A stretch of DNA of 64,000 nt, from contig NZ_JABMKX010000021.1 of the NCBI RefSeq assembly GCF_013204885.1, forward strand, positions 1 to 64,000, in the 5' to 3' direction. Shown here piece after piece: positions 1 to 9,288 of the stretch. Position numbers and translations under genes: made by a program. The notes beneath the pieces are model-generated. The model had not been told where the DNA came from. It made no database searches and worked only from the letters and a program-made list of their open reading frames with translations. Every line of letters begins with the position of its first letter. Within the stretch, counting starts at the first letter, position 1. The DNA is from Paenibacillus tritici. GTDB lineage: Bacteria > Bacillota > Bacilli > Paenibacillales > Paenibacillaceae.

Positions 1-59
1 GACTTTTTCATGAGGTCGCCTCGTTTCGTATGTTTGTAGGGGTACAAACACTTTAACGA

Positions 60-290
60 ATCAGCGGCCTTTTTGCTACCTTATTTTGGGTAATCAACAG
101 GCTTAGAAAAACGTATCTTAAATTTAGCTATATACGAGCGTCTGAGGACAGCAATTGGATAAACGTCATTTAATTTCAGGGATTTCCTCGAATCTGACCG
201 ATTCGCTGTATATCAAGTGCTATTTTTCCAACTGCTTCCCGGCAAGCGGGCCTCCATTCATGAGCAAGTGGAGATTATCCAACTGCTGTT
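60..290. repeat. Interspersed intergenic repeat, copy A
   Basis: This noncoding stretch shares several ordered blocks with 8325-8520: the 15-mer at 109-123 is identical to 8340-8354, TCTGAGGA (141-148) recurs, GCAATTGGATAAAC (151-164) matches GCAAGTGGATAAAC, AAGTGCTATTTTTCCAACTG (215-234) matches 8445-8464, and CATTCATGAGCAAGTG (255-270) matches 8485-8500. The blocks lie in the same order and orientation, although the spacing differs. Nothing coding is seen in 1-512, so the repeat accounts for most of that gap. Confidence 0.6.
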
Positions 291-452
291 TCCCGCTACA
301 GACTGCCTTACGCAGCAGCCCCCTTCTCTAGGCTGATACTACCATCTGTAGCCGCTTCTTCGGAGTTATTCATGTCAGTGTGCTGGCAGGGTATATCCGG
401 ATAAGCCTCACAGCGCACGCTCCGTATCCCAAATTGTCTAAGCCTCTATTCC

Positions 453-489
453 AAAAAAAGCTGACCCCCGGAACTCCAGGTGTCAGCTT
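453..489 (-). terminator. Intrinsic terminator of the S-layer glycosidase gene
   Basis: Read on the minus strand, an 8-bp stem AAGCTGAC (458-465 pairing with 482-489) is followed by a run of seven T. It lies 24 bp beyond the stop codon of the 1670-aa gene. Confidence 0.75.
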
Positions 490-512
490 GATCTGCTCTC
501 GTCTGCTCTCGT

Positions 513-3500
513 CTACTGTTGTTCAGCCTTCTCTAACATTCTAAGCACCAGCGTTACTGCTTCCGCCCGAGTGGCCTGATCCTGTGGAGCCAAGCGGTTA
601 TTGGCTTTACCCTCAATCAGACCGGCTGCATAGGCCACTGCTGCATACGGCTGGCCCCAGGCCGGGATGTCCGCCGCATCTGTGAACGGCGCCTTAGCCC
701 TGGCATCCGTCTTCACCTCCAGCGCCCGGATGATCATCGTGATCATCTCCAGACGGGTAATCGTCCCGTCAGGCCGGAAGGTCTGATCCGTATAGCCTGT
801 AATCCAGCCGGATTTAACCGCAGCAGCAATATACGGCTTCGCCCAAGATGGAATGCTGCGCTCATCCTTGAAGGTAATGCCGGATGGCTCAAGCTGTACA
901 TTCAAGGCACGGCCGAGGATTACCGCAAATTCACTGCGGCTAACTTCTCCGTTGGGACGGAAGGTTCCGTCTTCATAGCCGTTCACGAGCTTGCGTTCCG
1001 CCGCTGTGAGGATGCTCTCTCTAGCCCAATGCTTATCTACATCCTTGAACTTAGGCAGAGTAACATTCCCGCCGTCCCCTGTATTTCCAGTGTTTTCTGT
1101 ATTTCCCGTGTTCCCTGCATTACCTGTATTCCCCGTGTTGCCGGTACCGCCAACAGTTCCGGTTGTACCGTTATTGCCAGAAGGGCTACCTGTATTACCT
1201 GTATTACCTGAATTACCATTGTTACCTGTATTACCGTTGTTACCATTATTCCCGTTATTTCCGTTATTTCCGTTGTCCGTGCCGCCGTCAGGTTTCGTTT
1301 CCGTCTTCAGGACCGTTAGCCCGAAGCTTTTTTGCGCCTCTGCCCCGTCTTTTGTAAGCGTCGCCGTCAGCGTCACTTCGGTTGTGGCAGACGGTCGCTT
1401 CACTTCCCCTGTCATAGAGATGACTTCCGGGTTCGTTGAAGTCCAGGTTATCGCACTTCCATGCTCCCCTACAGCCGGCAGAACGACATTCTTCGTTACC
1501 GAAGTCTTATGATCTCCTTCGGCGTAACCAATCTCCAGCAGCGCCTTATCCAAATTCACAGCCAGCGGCTGCGGCAGATTACCTAAGGTGATTGTTACCG
1601 AGTCTGTATGGAGTGGAACAGTGACGGTTCCTTTTTCGTTATCTATAATGCCTGTAGAGGCTTCAGTGATGTTGTTCACCATACTCGGCAATTGAACGCT
1701 GAAGCTGGCCGCACCGGCTTCAATCCTGGCCTGCTTCAAATTACTGCTGAAGGTTACAACAAGCTGGTTATCCTGTCTTACCACATTGTACCCGACTCTG
1801 CCGCCCTGCAGCGCAGGGTAGTTCTGCACACTGGCCACCTTGTTATGATTCGCCGCTGCGTCCGTAACCCACTCCTTGGGAATCCCGCGGCCCACGATAA
1901 TCTCGTATTTCTGATTCTTATCGTAGATTTTCTCCGCAATCAGAGAGTCAACCAGTACCTTGGAGTTAACGGATTGGCCCCACATATGCTGCGCTGACCC
2001 GCCGCCGCCCGGTGTGTTCTGAAGGTTCAGCTCATCATTCGTCTGGGACCACGGACTTCCCGCGACCGGATAATGAATGCCTTCCCACCAGCTGAACGGT
2101 CCGCTCATGGAATTTTCAATCATGAATTCATAAGCTTTGATGCCCATATCCCGGTACTCTTCCCCGCGCAGCGCAGCACTCCCGTAACCGGCATTATATG
2201 CGCTGGAGTAGAAGCCATGCGGGTAACCTCCGAAGTTGTATGGAGAATCCGTGGTATCCTCCTGTATACGTCGGTTAATTCCATAGGTATACGTATCATC
2301 CAGCAGCTTAAGGTTAATATTGTCTTCCGGCTGCTCTGCCCCGAAAAGATACCCGTCCCAGTGCCATCTGCCGAACAGGAACATGGAAGCCCAGTTTGCA
2401 TCCCTTGAATCAGCCATTCGGTTCTCATCATTACTCTCAACGACTGATGCCGGGAGATAATCCAATCCCTTATCCGTTATCGTCTGCTCCAGCTTAGCGG
2501 TGAATTTGGCCAGCAAGTCATCATATCTGGCTTTGGCCCACTCGGCCTCCTGCAAATAAGCCTCGTCCTTCTTCAAGCGGTACAATTCACGGGACACATA
2601 TTCATAGGCGGTCAGACCCGTCAGGGCGGAATAATTGTCTATGGTCCAGTTCCCCTCGGAGTCAATCGCATAGGTTTGTTTCATGATTCCGTCCGTATTC
2701 CGGTCAGTCTCGATGCTTCTTGCACCGAACTTCACTCTTTTCTCAAACACTGTACCCGCAGATCCGTCCCCGGCAGTCATCTGTTCATCGAAGATCGAGG
2801 CGTCACCGGTCTTGCTTAAATAAACAGCATAAGCCCAGGGAATCTTCCAGTTGGTATCCCAGTACAGATTGCTGTCCACCAGCCCTGTCTCAATATTGAT
2901 TCCGCCGGTCAGCGGGATACTCTTCAAATAATCCTGCGCATGGGCGAAGTCCCCGCTCTGAATCAGATCCACCAGAATCCCGAGCGTATCATGTGAGAAT
3001 AACCGGGCGTAGCCGTTCTCACCCACATGCAGATACTGACCATCTTTGATGATCTGCGTATCAATATAACCGGACTTGAACGCATTCTCCAGCTCGTTGT
3101 TAGGCAGGTCGAGTTCTACTATTCGGGAGAGCCTGTCCTGCCAATAAGCCTTCATATCACTGTAATTAGCTTCATACGTTCCCTGGGCGGACACCTGCTC
3201 CGTGGTCAAGGAAGTAAACTGCGTAACGTTCTTGTCAAAATACTCATATTTATCCGCTTCAATCGCATAGTCCCTGACAATACTCTCTCCAGGCTCTACG
3301 GTGTACACATTTGCTGCGGCTTCATTGAGCGGAATCAGATTTCCTGATACTACCGGCAGGAGCATCGTTTCCCCGGAGTGATTCGTAGCCGTGATTCTGG
3401 AATAGTTAATGACATAGTCCCTGCTGTTCACTGTATGTTTGTTGGCGAAGCTCTCTATTCTGTAGTCCATTTTATACTTGGAATATTCACTGATGAATAC

Positions 3501-5525
3501 CGGCAGATACCCTTCACCCTTGGTCCACTTAATGTTGCCGGTATCTGTTACTCCGAAGGTCACGAGCTGCTTGGGGGCAACCGGTCCATGCTGCTCGGGA
3601 CGGCTTCCGCCGATCTGATAGGAGCCGTCCAGGAATCCGAGGGAAGCATTCTTATCTCCTTCGAACCCGAAGGCTGCCGTCATTTGCGCATGGGTCTCAA
3701 CCTTGTATTTACCTGAGACCTTTAAGTTATGAACCGCTTCCAGAACAGTGGAGTATGCGGTTATTTTATGGTGTGCCGGAGCGTCTGCATCCAGCGCCTT
3801 GGCCGCTTTGACCGCTTGATTCAAGACATTCACCGAGCTGATCGTGTAGCCTTTGATCACGGCTCTGCTTATTCGGTCAATCTGCCCGGCAAAAGCAGTC
3901 AGGTCGATATTAATCTCCAGCCCCGCTCTTGCCGACTGTAATTGACGGAGCGCCTCATCAATCTCTGCCTGCGTGGCATCGAAATGATCGGCATACATGC
4001 CGGCATTCGCCAATGCGGATTCCAGCGCTGACCAGGACTGCACGGTATACAGCTTGCTGTTATAGTTAGAATCTGCAATCGCATGGATCAAGGCCTGCAA
4101 GGCGGTTCTGTCCACCGCAGACTTCTTGATGATTCTTAATATTCCGGTCCCCAGATGTGCCTCGGACTGGAATTTTCCCGCGACGCTTTTACCGAAATAT
4201 TCACCGGCCGATTCTCCGTGCTTCTTCGTCACCATCCAGCGGTATTTGCCGGAGAATAAATTCTTCTGCGATACAACCAGTGCATAGCGGGTATTGGCCG
4301 CGAGATTATAGCGGAATGGAATGGTCGTCATTTTGCCGTCTGCCACATGGTCCTTCGCAACCTCTGTTCCTGCCAGGGGAGCACCCGCTGGTAATCCGGA
4401 ACGGTCCGTTTGATATAACTTCACAGTCATATCGCTAAGATTATTGGACATTTTCCGGACATTAACCTGGACATACTGCATTTCGAAGCTCTCGCCCACG
4501 GAGAACGTCTGATATCTGTCCTGCTGGTCGCCGCTGCTGCCGAACTCGTATTCATTTTCTGCGGCGCCTGTGAAGTCGATCATAAGATTGGTTTCTCTTC
4601 TTACCAGTGCATTCTGCGCGGCTTGAAGCCGGGCTAATGCATCATCCACCTCTGCCTGGGAAGCATCCGCCTGCTCCAGAATGCCCCCCGCTGCCTCTCT
4701 TGCGTGAACAAACTCCAGCCAGGACTCGTCCGTGTATACGCCCTGAAGTCTGTCCTTCAATTGATTATAGGCATTCTGCAGGTTACTCTTGTCGGCAAGC
4801 TCCTTGCTGCTCACCGCCAGCCCCGAGAACGACATATTTCCATACCGTGACAGGGTGTCTGTCTGCAGGCCTTCCACTCTGAGTTCAACATTGGCCGGAA
4901 CCTTAATCTGATACTTGTATACTTCCGAGCTCCCTCCTGCGCTGATAACCTTGGTCTCTACCAGGTTCGTATCCGCATAGATATTCACATTAGCCTTAGC
5001 CTGCCATAACCCGATGCCGAATACGACCGTTGATTCCTGCGGCTGCGGGGATACACTGAAGGTCCAGCCTACATGTTCGTAACTCCCGGAATCCCTGTTC
5101 TTCGGAAAAAACACGCCAAACCCCGTATCCTTAACAGCGCTTTCATATCCGGTCATACCATCATTCCAGGAGTAGGACAGATAATTGCCGTCCTGGCCCT
5201 TGTCCGGCTTCCCTTCAATTCCCGTGGTACCGTTGCCGTATACGTTGAAGGTTACAGAGCTTGGGCCGGCCTTTGTAATCCGTATGACGTCGTCCGGGCC
5301 GTTGCCTCTCAGATGCAGCCAGTCCACATTGCCAACCTGTGACAGATCCAGCGAATACTCCCCTTCTACTCTGCTCTGGGCGATATCAAGTACGGCGGAG
5401 TCTGTAGCGGAGTCAGTGACGTCTGCTCCATAGGCGATATTGACCTGACCCGGCAGGACTGAGGTTAGAACCAGTGAAGCCAACAAGAACATAAGCGGAA
5501 TTTTGCTGATCGGTATTCTGAACAT
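513..5525 (-). CDS. Exported S-layer-anchored six-hairpin glycosidase-like protein
   Basis: This 1670-aa secreted surface protein probably acts on an extracellular glycan. Residues 1-35 form a signal peptide ending near AYGA. A beta-sandwich-like region follows, then two FIVAR-type helical modules (about 245-310 and 475-545) with another beta module between them. A large region (about 610-1300) has the Trp/Tyr-rich look of (alpha/alpha)6 glycosidases, for example around GLVDSNLYWDTNWKIPWAY. After it come an Ig-like domain (about 1325-1405), a Gly-Asn-Thr-rich linker and three SLH domains (about 1490-1670; motifs FKDVDKHWA, GYEDGTFRPNG, GYTDQTFRPDG) that bind secondary cell-wall polymer. The glycosidase family and substrate are not identifiable by eye. 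AGGAGG precedes the ATG. The gene is monocistronic, with its own terminator. Confidence 0.8.
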   Translation of the reverse strand: MFRIPISKIPLMFLLASLVLTSVLPGQVNIAYGADVTDSATDSAVLDIAQSRVEGEYSLDLSQVGNVDWLHLRGNGPDDVIRITKAGPSSVTFNVYGNGTTGIEGKPDKGQDGNYLSYSWNDGMTGYESAVKDTGFGVFFPKNRDSGSYEHVGWTFSVSPQPQESTVVFGIGLWQAKANVNIYADTNLVETKVISAGGSSEVYKYQIKVPANVELRVEGLQTDTLSRYGNMSFSGLAVSSKELADKSNLQNAYNQLKDRLQGVYTDESWLEFVHAREAAGGILEQADASQAEVDDALARLQAAQNALVRRETNLMIDFTGAAENEYEFGSSGDQQDRYQTFSVGESFEMQYVQVNVRKMSNNLSDMTVKLYQTDRSGLPAGAPLAGTEVAKDHVADGKMTTIPFRYNLAANTRYALVVSQKNLFSGKYRWMVTKKHGESAGEYFGKSVAGKFQSEAHLGTGILRIIKKSAVDRTALQALIHAIADSNYNSKLYTVQSWSALESALANAGMYADHFDATQAEIDEALRQLQSARAGLEINIDLTAFAGQIDRISRAVIKGYTISSVNVLNQAVKAAKALDADAPAHHKITAYSTVLEAVHNLKVSGKYKVETHAQMTAAFGFEGDKNASLGFLDGSYQIGGSRPEQHGPVAPKQLVTFGVTDTGNIKWTKGEGYLPVFISEYSKYKMDYRIESFANKHTVNSRDYVINYSRITATNHSGETMLLPVVSGNLIPLNEAAANVYTVEPGESIVRDYAIEADKYEYFDKNVTQFTSLTTEQVSAQGTYEANYSDMKAYWQDRLSRIVELDLPNNELENAFKSGYIDTQIIKDGQYLHVGENGYARLFSHDTLGILVDLIQSGDFAHAQDYLKSIPLTGGINIETGLVDSNLYWDTNWKIPWAYAVYLSKTGDASIFDEQMTAGDGSAGTVFEKRVKFGARSIETDRNTDGIMKQTYAIDSEGNWTIDNYSALTGLTAYEYVSRELYRLKKDEAYLQEAEWAKARYDDLLAKFTAKLEQTITDKGLDYLPASVVESNDENRMADSRDANWASMFLFGRWHWDGYLFGAEQPEDNINLKLLDDTYTYGINRRIQEDTTDSPYNFGGYPHGFYSSAYNAGYGSAALRGEEYRDMGIKAYEFMIENSMSGPFSWWEGIHYPVAGSPWSQTNDELNLQNTPGGGGSAQHMWGQSVNSKVLVDSLIAEKIYDKNQKYEIIVGRGIPKEWVTDAAANHNKVASVQNYPALQGGRVGYNVVRQDNQLVVTFSSNLKQARIEAGAASFSVQLPSMVNNITEASTGIIDNEKGTVTVPLHTDSVTITLGNLPQPLAVNLDKALLEIGYAEGDHKTSVTKNVVLPAVGEHGSAITWTSTNPEVISMTGEVKRPSATTEVTLTATLTKDGAEAQKSFGLTVLKTETKPDGGTDNGNNGNNGNNGNNGNTGNNGNSGNTGNTGSPSGNNGTTGTVGGTGNTGNTGNAGNTGNTENTGNTGDGGNVTLPKFKDVDKHWARESILTAAERKLVNGYEDGTFRPNGEVSRSEFAVILGRALNVQLEPSGITFKDERSIPSWAKPYIAAAVKSGWITGYTDQTFRPDGTITRLEMITMIIRALEVKTDARAKAPFTDAADIPAWGQPYAAVAYAAGLIEGKANNRLAPQDQATRAEAVTLVLRMLEKAEQQ
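1060..1285 (-). repeat. Imperfect 9-bp tandem repeat encoding a Gly-Asn-Thr linker
   Basis: Within the S-layer glycosidase gene, a run of degenerate 9-bp units (GGTAATACA/GGTAACAAT-like on the minus strand) encodes GNNGNNGNT-type tripeptides between the Ig-like and SLH modules. Such linkers hold catalytic modules away from the wall. The repeat is prone to length change by slippage. Confidence 0.8.
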
Positions 5526-5670
5526 TGGGAACCTCCTTATCTATTTGATTTAAGCATATAAAAACCCCGTAGATTTAAACATACTAATATCTTTACATCC
5601 AGCCGACTTTTTTTACCTCTTTACGGCCCGGCCATCCGGGTAACCATAGTTCGCGGGATATGATTCCCGG

Positions 5671-5722
5671 CAAAAATAGAGGCTGTCCCAAGCAGCCATT
5701 TCATGGCTTTTGGGACAGCCTC
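5671..5722 (-). terminator. Terminator of the cobD-like gene
   Basis: Two 13-nt arms (5679-5691 and 5710-5722) enclose a second stem, AGCCAT/ATGGCT. On the minus strand the hairpin is followed by TATTTTTG. It lies 66 bp beyond the cobD-like stop codon. Confidence 0.65.
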
Positions 5723-5788
5723 CTTAAGTCCGGCCAGATGTACGCCAGCGCCTTCCGGCTGCGGGTATCTACGCTTCCGGCCGCTGCT

Positions 5789-6880
5789 TTATCTTCCCGC
5801 CTGCAGCAACGCCCCCAGCTCCCGCAGCAGCCGGGCATTGTCCGCCCGGCCCTTCACCGCGACGCGGATATGCCCCGGCGCAAGGCCCGGGTACATGGCG
5901 CAGCTGCGGACGAGAATGCCGCCCGCGCCCAAGCGCTGCTGCATCTCCTGCGCGCTCCACGGAGCAGGCAGCCGCAGCAGCAGGAAGTTCGCTTCGCCCG
6001 GCGGCACTTCGCAGCCGAGCTCCAGCAGACCTTGGCGCAGCCGCTGCCGCTCTGCTGCGATCAGCGCGCGCGTCTCCTGCCCGTAGCCGTCGCCGCTCTG
6101 CAGGCAGGCTTCTCCGGCCAGCAGCGCCAGGCCGTTCACGCTCCAGGTCACCTGCTTGCCGGTCATCGCCGCGGCAAGCTCCGGGTGCGCGGCGGTGAAG
6201 CCCAGCCGCAGCCCCGGAATGGCAAAGAACTTCGTCATCGAGCGCACCAGCACCGTATGACGGTAAGCCCCCAGCTCCGGCAGCAGGGATTGCCGGTCCG
6301 CCTCCGGGATGAAGTCGATGAACGCTTCATCCACGGCAAGAATCGTCCCGCAGGCCTCTGCCTTGCGGGCCAGCAGCCGCAGCTCGTCCAGCGGATACTG
6401 GACGCCGTTCGGATTGTTCGGCTGGCCGAGGAACAGCAGATCGACCTGCTCCAGCAGGCCGGATATTCTGTCCACGTCAGCCCGGTACTCCCTGCCGCTG
6501 GCCCCCTGAACGGACAGCACCTCCGCGCCGAACTGCTCCGCGAGCTGGCGGTACTCGGAGAAGCACGGCTCGACGATGCCTACCCGGCGCGGCGCAGCCG
6601 CCAGCAGGAGCAGAGCCATCGACTCAGCAGCTCCATTGGCAACGGTAATCCAGTCTGTGCCTACCCCCAGGCTCTCGGCCAGCAGCGCCTTAAGCCTCCG
6701 GTGACCCGGATCGGGATAAGCTGTAATCGCGGGTACAGCTTCCCGCAGCAGCGCCAGCACACCCTGCGGCGGCCCCAGCGGGTTAATGTTGGCGCTGAAA
6801 TCCAGGAAGCCGCCGCCCTTCTCCCCGTATAGCTCAGCCGCTGTCAGCAGATCACCGCCATGGCCATATTTCTCAAGCAT
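5789..6880 (-). CDS. cobD: CobD-like PLP-dependent threonine-phosphate decarboxylase
   Basis: This 363-aa class I/II aminotransferase-fold enzyme most resembles L-threonine-O-3-phosphate decarboxylase, which makes the aminopropanol phosphate used in the cobalamin nucleotide loop. The N terminus (YGHGGDL, then DFSANINPLGPP) is typical of CobD and of its relative HisC. The segment LVRSMTKFFAIPGLRLG holds the PLP-binding lysine, and QPNNPNG is the usual substrate/cofactor loop. I chose the ATG at 6880, which has GGGAG seven bases upstream; an in-frame ATG at 6907 with a weaker site is possible. No other cobalamin gene and no cobalamin riboswitch is visible nearby, so a HisC-like role is not fully excluded. 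Confidence 0.75.
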   Translation of the reverse strand: MLEKYGHGGDLLTAAELYGEKGGGFLDFSANINPLGPPQGVLALLREAVPAITAYPDPGHRRLKALLAESLGVGTDWITVANGAAESMALLLLAAAPRRVGIVEPCFSEYRQLAEQFGAEVLSVQGASGREYRADVDRISGLLEQVDLLFLGQPNNPNGVQYPLDELRLLARKAEACGTILAVDEAFIDFIPEADRQSLLPELGAYRHTVLVRSMTKFFAIPGLRLGFTAAHPELAAAMTGKQVTWSVNGLALLAGEACLQSGDGYGQETRALIAAERQRLRQGLLELGCEVPPGEANFLLLRLPAPWSAQEMQQRLGAGGILVRSCAMYPGLAPGHIRVAVKGRADNARLLRELGALLQAGR

Positions 6881-7130
6881 AGATACACTCCCTTTGGGCT
6901 TCATCATTACTTCAGTAACCCTTCTCCCAATTATCAGCCCTCAGCCGGAAATACGTCAATGATCTCACAGTAACGCACGAGTGCATCCGGCATAGTTCCG
7001 AGCACTGATCATCTCCCGGAGAAATACCAGGCGAAGCTGATTCTGCCGTACATAAGTCCGCTGGCAGCCTCAGTGGAGGAGGGACTGGCGGCCTTGCACA
7101 ACTCCCCCGTGATAAGTTAAACTTTCGATT
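6881..7130. other. Intergenic region with possible gene remnant
   Basis: Between the divergent cobD-like and lplJ genes, a stretch at about 6975-7120 (+) is open for about 47 codons after a TAA. It ends in a peptide resembling a real C terminus (PEKYQAKLILPYISPLAA) at TAA 7118-7120, but it has no start codon with a ribosome binding site. It could be the 3' remnant of a decayed gene or chance. The lplJ promoter follows at 7131. Confidence 0.25.
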
Positions 7131-7158
7131 TTGTGGAAATCTCTCTTTTGGTTATAAT
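7131..7158 (+). promoter_or_regulatory. Sigma-A promoter of lplJ
   Basis: TTGTGG (7131-7136), a 16-bp spacer and a perfect TATAAT (7153-7158) lie about 40 bp upstream of the chosen lplJ ATG. Confidence 0.65.
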
Positions 7159-7198
7159 AAGTACAGCAGTTTACTATGGTCAAGCGGAGGAATCACTA

Positions 7199-8203
7199 AT
7201 GCTTTTTATTGATAATACCGGAATTACAGACGCATCCATCAATCTGGCCATTGAGGAGTTTGCGCTCAAAAACCTGCCGATGGACGAGAGCTACCTGCTC
7301 TTTTATATCAACAGCCCCTCGATCATTATCGGCAAACACCAGAATACGATCGAAGAGATCAACCAGGAGTATGTGAAGGAGCATAATATCCAGGTCGTAC
7401 GGCGGTTGTCCGGCGGCGGCGCGGTGTATCATGATCTGGGCAATCTCAACTTCAGCTTCATTACCAAAGACGACGGACAGTCTTTTCATAACTTCCTCAA
7501 ATTCACCCAGCCGGTGATCGACTATCTGAAGTCTATGGGGGTGAATGCCGAGCTGAGCGGACGGAATGATCTCCAGGTCGGGGAGCAAAAAATCTCCGGC
7601 AACGCCCAGTTCTCCACGCGCGGACGCATGTTCAGCCACGGCACCTTAATGTTCGACCTTAATCTGGATGATGTCCAGGCTTCACTGAATGTGAATCCCG
7701 AGAAGTTCAAATCGAAGAGCACCAAGTCCGTACGCAGCCGTGTCGCCAATATCAAGGAGCTGCTGGGCAACCCGGATCTTACGATCGAACAGTTCCGCGA
7801 AGGCCTGCTGCGTTCCATCTTCGGGATGGAGGCCGCCGAGGTTCCGCAGTACAAGCTGACCACAGACGACTGGGTGCGGATCAATGAAATCTCCAAGGAG
7901 CATTACCAGAACTGGGATTGGAACTACGGCCTCTCGCCAAAAAGCAATGTGAAGCATACCCGCAAATTCCCGGCAGGGCTGGTCGATATCCGCATGGATA
8001 TTGAGGATTCTGTCATCCGCGAGATCAAAATCTACGGAGACTTCTTCGGCGTCGGCGATGTAGCTGATGTGGAGAACGCGCTGCGCGGCAAACGTTATGA
8101 GGAAGCCGAGGTACGGCAGGCGCTGGCGGATCTCGATCTGAAGCATTACTTCGGCCGCATTGAGCCGGAGGACTTCATCGGTCTGGTATTTCTTGAGGAA
8201 TAA
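7199..8203 (+). CDS. lplJ: Lipoate-protein ligase LplJ
   Basis: This 334-aa cytoplasmic enzyme activates lipoate with ATP and attaches it to lysines of the E2 and GcvH domains of 2-oxoacid dehydrogenases and the glycine cleavage system. The N terminus (MLFIDN, then NLAIEEFAL), the motif VVRRLSGGGAVYHDLGNLNF and KISGNAQF are hallmarks of the LplA/LplJ family, and the length matches Bacillus LplJ. GGAGG at 7186-7190 fixes the ATG at 7199; the reading frame is open further upstream (to 7133) but that part overlaps the promoter. The gene is probably monocistronic. Confidence 0.93.
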   Translation: MLFIDNTGITDASINLAIEEFALKNLPMDESYLLFYINSPSIIIGKHQNTIEEINQEYVKEHNIQVVRRLSGGGAVYHDLGNLNFSFITKDDGQSFHNFLKFTQPVIDYLKSMGVNAELSGRNDLQVGEQKISGNAQFSTRGRMFSHGTLMFDLNLDDVQASLNVNPEKFKSKSTKSVRSRVANIKELLGNPDLTIEQFREGLLRSIFGMEAAEVPQYKLTTDDWVRINEISKEHYQNWDWNYGLSPKSNVKHTRKFPAGLVDIRMDIEDSVIREIKIYGDFFGVGDVADVENALRGKRYEEAEVRQALADLDLKHYFGRIEPEDFIGLVFLEE

Positions 8204-8234
8204 ACTTGAGGAATAAATAGAAGGCATTACAAGC

Positions 8235-8277
8235 CAAAGCCCTCCCGCGCGGATGATCTCCGCACCGGAGGGCTTTG
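8235..8277 (+). terminator. Hairpin downstream of lplJ
   Basis: Eleven-base arms CAAAGCCCTCC (8235-8245) and GGAGGGCTTTG (8267-8277) form a strong stem 31 bp after the lplJ stop. Only three T are present at its 3' edge, so it is a weak or factor-assisted terminator. Confidence 0.4.
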
Positions 8278-8324
8278 CCGTACACGCTTGCCGGTATTGT
8301 ATCAGGCTCTGTGTCGCTCCCCTT

Positions 8325-8520
8325 AACAAGCAAGTGGATAAACGTATCTTAAATCGCCCGTTTCTGAGGAATCCAGGGAAGCAAGTGGATAAACAGCATC
8401 TATAATTGCTCCTTTTTGCTACTTAGGGTGAATCGAGAGGTTGTAAGTGCTGTTTATCCACCTGCTGTTGCAGCAGGAAGCATTCATTCATCAGCAAGTG
8501 TACGAAATCCAACTGCTATC
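8325..8520. repeat. Interspersed intergenic repeat, copy B
   Basis: This is the second copy of the repeat family seen at 60-290. It contains GCAAGTGGATAAAC twice (8330-8343 and 8381-8394) and the identical 15-mer at 8340-8354. The inverted form (TTTATCCACCTGCT, 8453-8466) follows, so the element is built from direct and inverted copies of one short unit. It fills the gap between lplJ and the YdjM-like gene; nothing else is seen there apart from the lplJ hairpin. Confidence 0.6.
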
Positions 8521-8565
8521 TCCGGTCCTCACCGCGTCCTGGCCTGACCCATTCGTTATCAGACG

Positions 8566-9288
8566 TCATCCCAAAGATGGCGTAAGCACAAACACATAGA
8601 CAACGAGCGCCAGCGTAAGCATCACGCATACCTTCTCCACTGCGTTGCCCTTCTTCGTACCGGTACTCATCAGCCTCAGCCGCAGCTTCAGCGGGATCGG
8701 TGGCAGCGGAGTGATCCCGCGCTGGGTCAGGGAATCGGCGAGCAAATGCAGGCCGTAGGACATACTCCCGGCAATCCAGAGGCTGCCGCCGTCATTCATG
8801 CCCGGTGAGACGAAGTAGAGCAGCGCCCCCCATCCGGCAACGGCATACAGCGTATGCGTGATCCCGCGGTGCGGAACTACCGATGCTACGACCAGCACAC
8901 AGGCGGCGATATAGTTCCAGGGATCATAGGCATCGGCAAAAGCAAACAAGGCCAGCGCGATCAGCAGCATCACCAGATGCCGCAGCCTGCGGCTGGGCAG
9001 GAAGGATACACTGCCCACGAGCAGAGCCAGCGCTATGTTCCAAGGCGGCTCGGCAATCCCGGCAAAATAAAGATAGATGCCGGCGCCGATCAAAGCTACC
9101 TGCAGGATACGCAGCAGGAACTCGGGCACTGCCTTGCGTACCAACAGGGAATTCGGCTCGTCGATGTCGGGCAGCAGGGAGCTGACCACGGCAACGGCGA
9201 CGGCCGGGAGGGTGATTTCCAGTCCCAGCAGGCTCATGGCGGACAAGGTAACCCCGGTGCTGATAACTAAATGGGATTTGCCCATCAT
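8566..9288 (-). CDS. YdjM-like membrane-bound metal-dependent hydrolase
   Basis: This 240-aa integral membrane protein belongs to the YdjM/DUF457 family. The N-terminal MGKSHLVISTG supplies a conserved His, SSLLPDIDEPNS is the family LPDxD metal-binding motif, and PHRGITHTLY contains the HRGxTHS-like motif. At least five hydrophobic segments follow or lie between these motifs. Members are predicted phospholipase-like metallohydrolases, and the substrate is unknown. AAGGAG lies ten bases upstream of the first of two adjacent ATG codons. The gene is flanked by opposite-strand genes and is therefore monocistronic. Confidence 0.8.
   Translation of the reverse strand: MMGKSHLVISTGVTLSAMSLLGLEITLPAVAVAVVSSLLPDIDEPNSLLVRKAVPEFLLRILQVALIGAGIYLYFAGIAEPPWNIALALLVGSVSFLPSRRLRHLVMLLIALALFAFADAYDPWNYIAACVLVVASVVPHRGITHTLYAVAGWGALLYFVSPGMNDGGSLWIAGSMSYGLHLLADSLTQRGITPLPPIPLKLRLRLMSTGTKKGNAVEKVCVMLTLALVVYVFVLTPSLG

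Noticed and set aside
991..1512. Long open frames on the plus strand over the Gly-Asn linker of the S-layer protein
   Set aside because: They are the low-complexity antisense of the repeat linker, with Pro/Phe/Leu-rich translations and no ribosome binding site.
5660..6832. 390-codon open frame on the plus strand opposite the cobD-like gene
   Set aside because: Translation is Gln/Arg/His-rich and has no family features; it is a shadow of the high-GC minus-strand gene.
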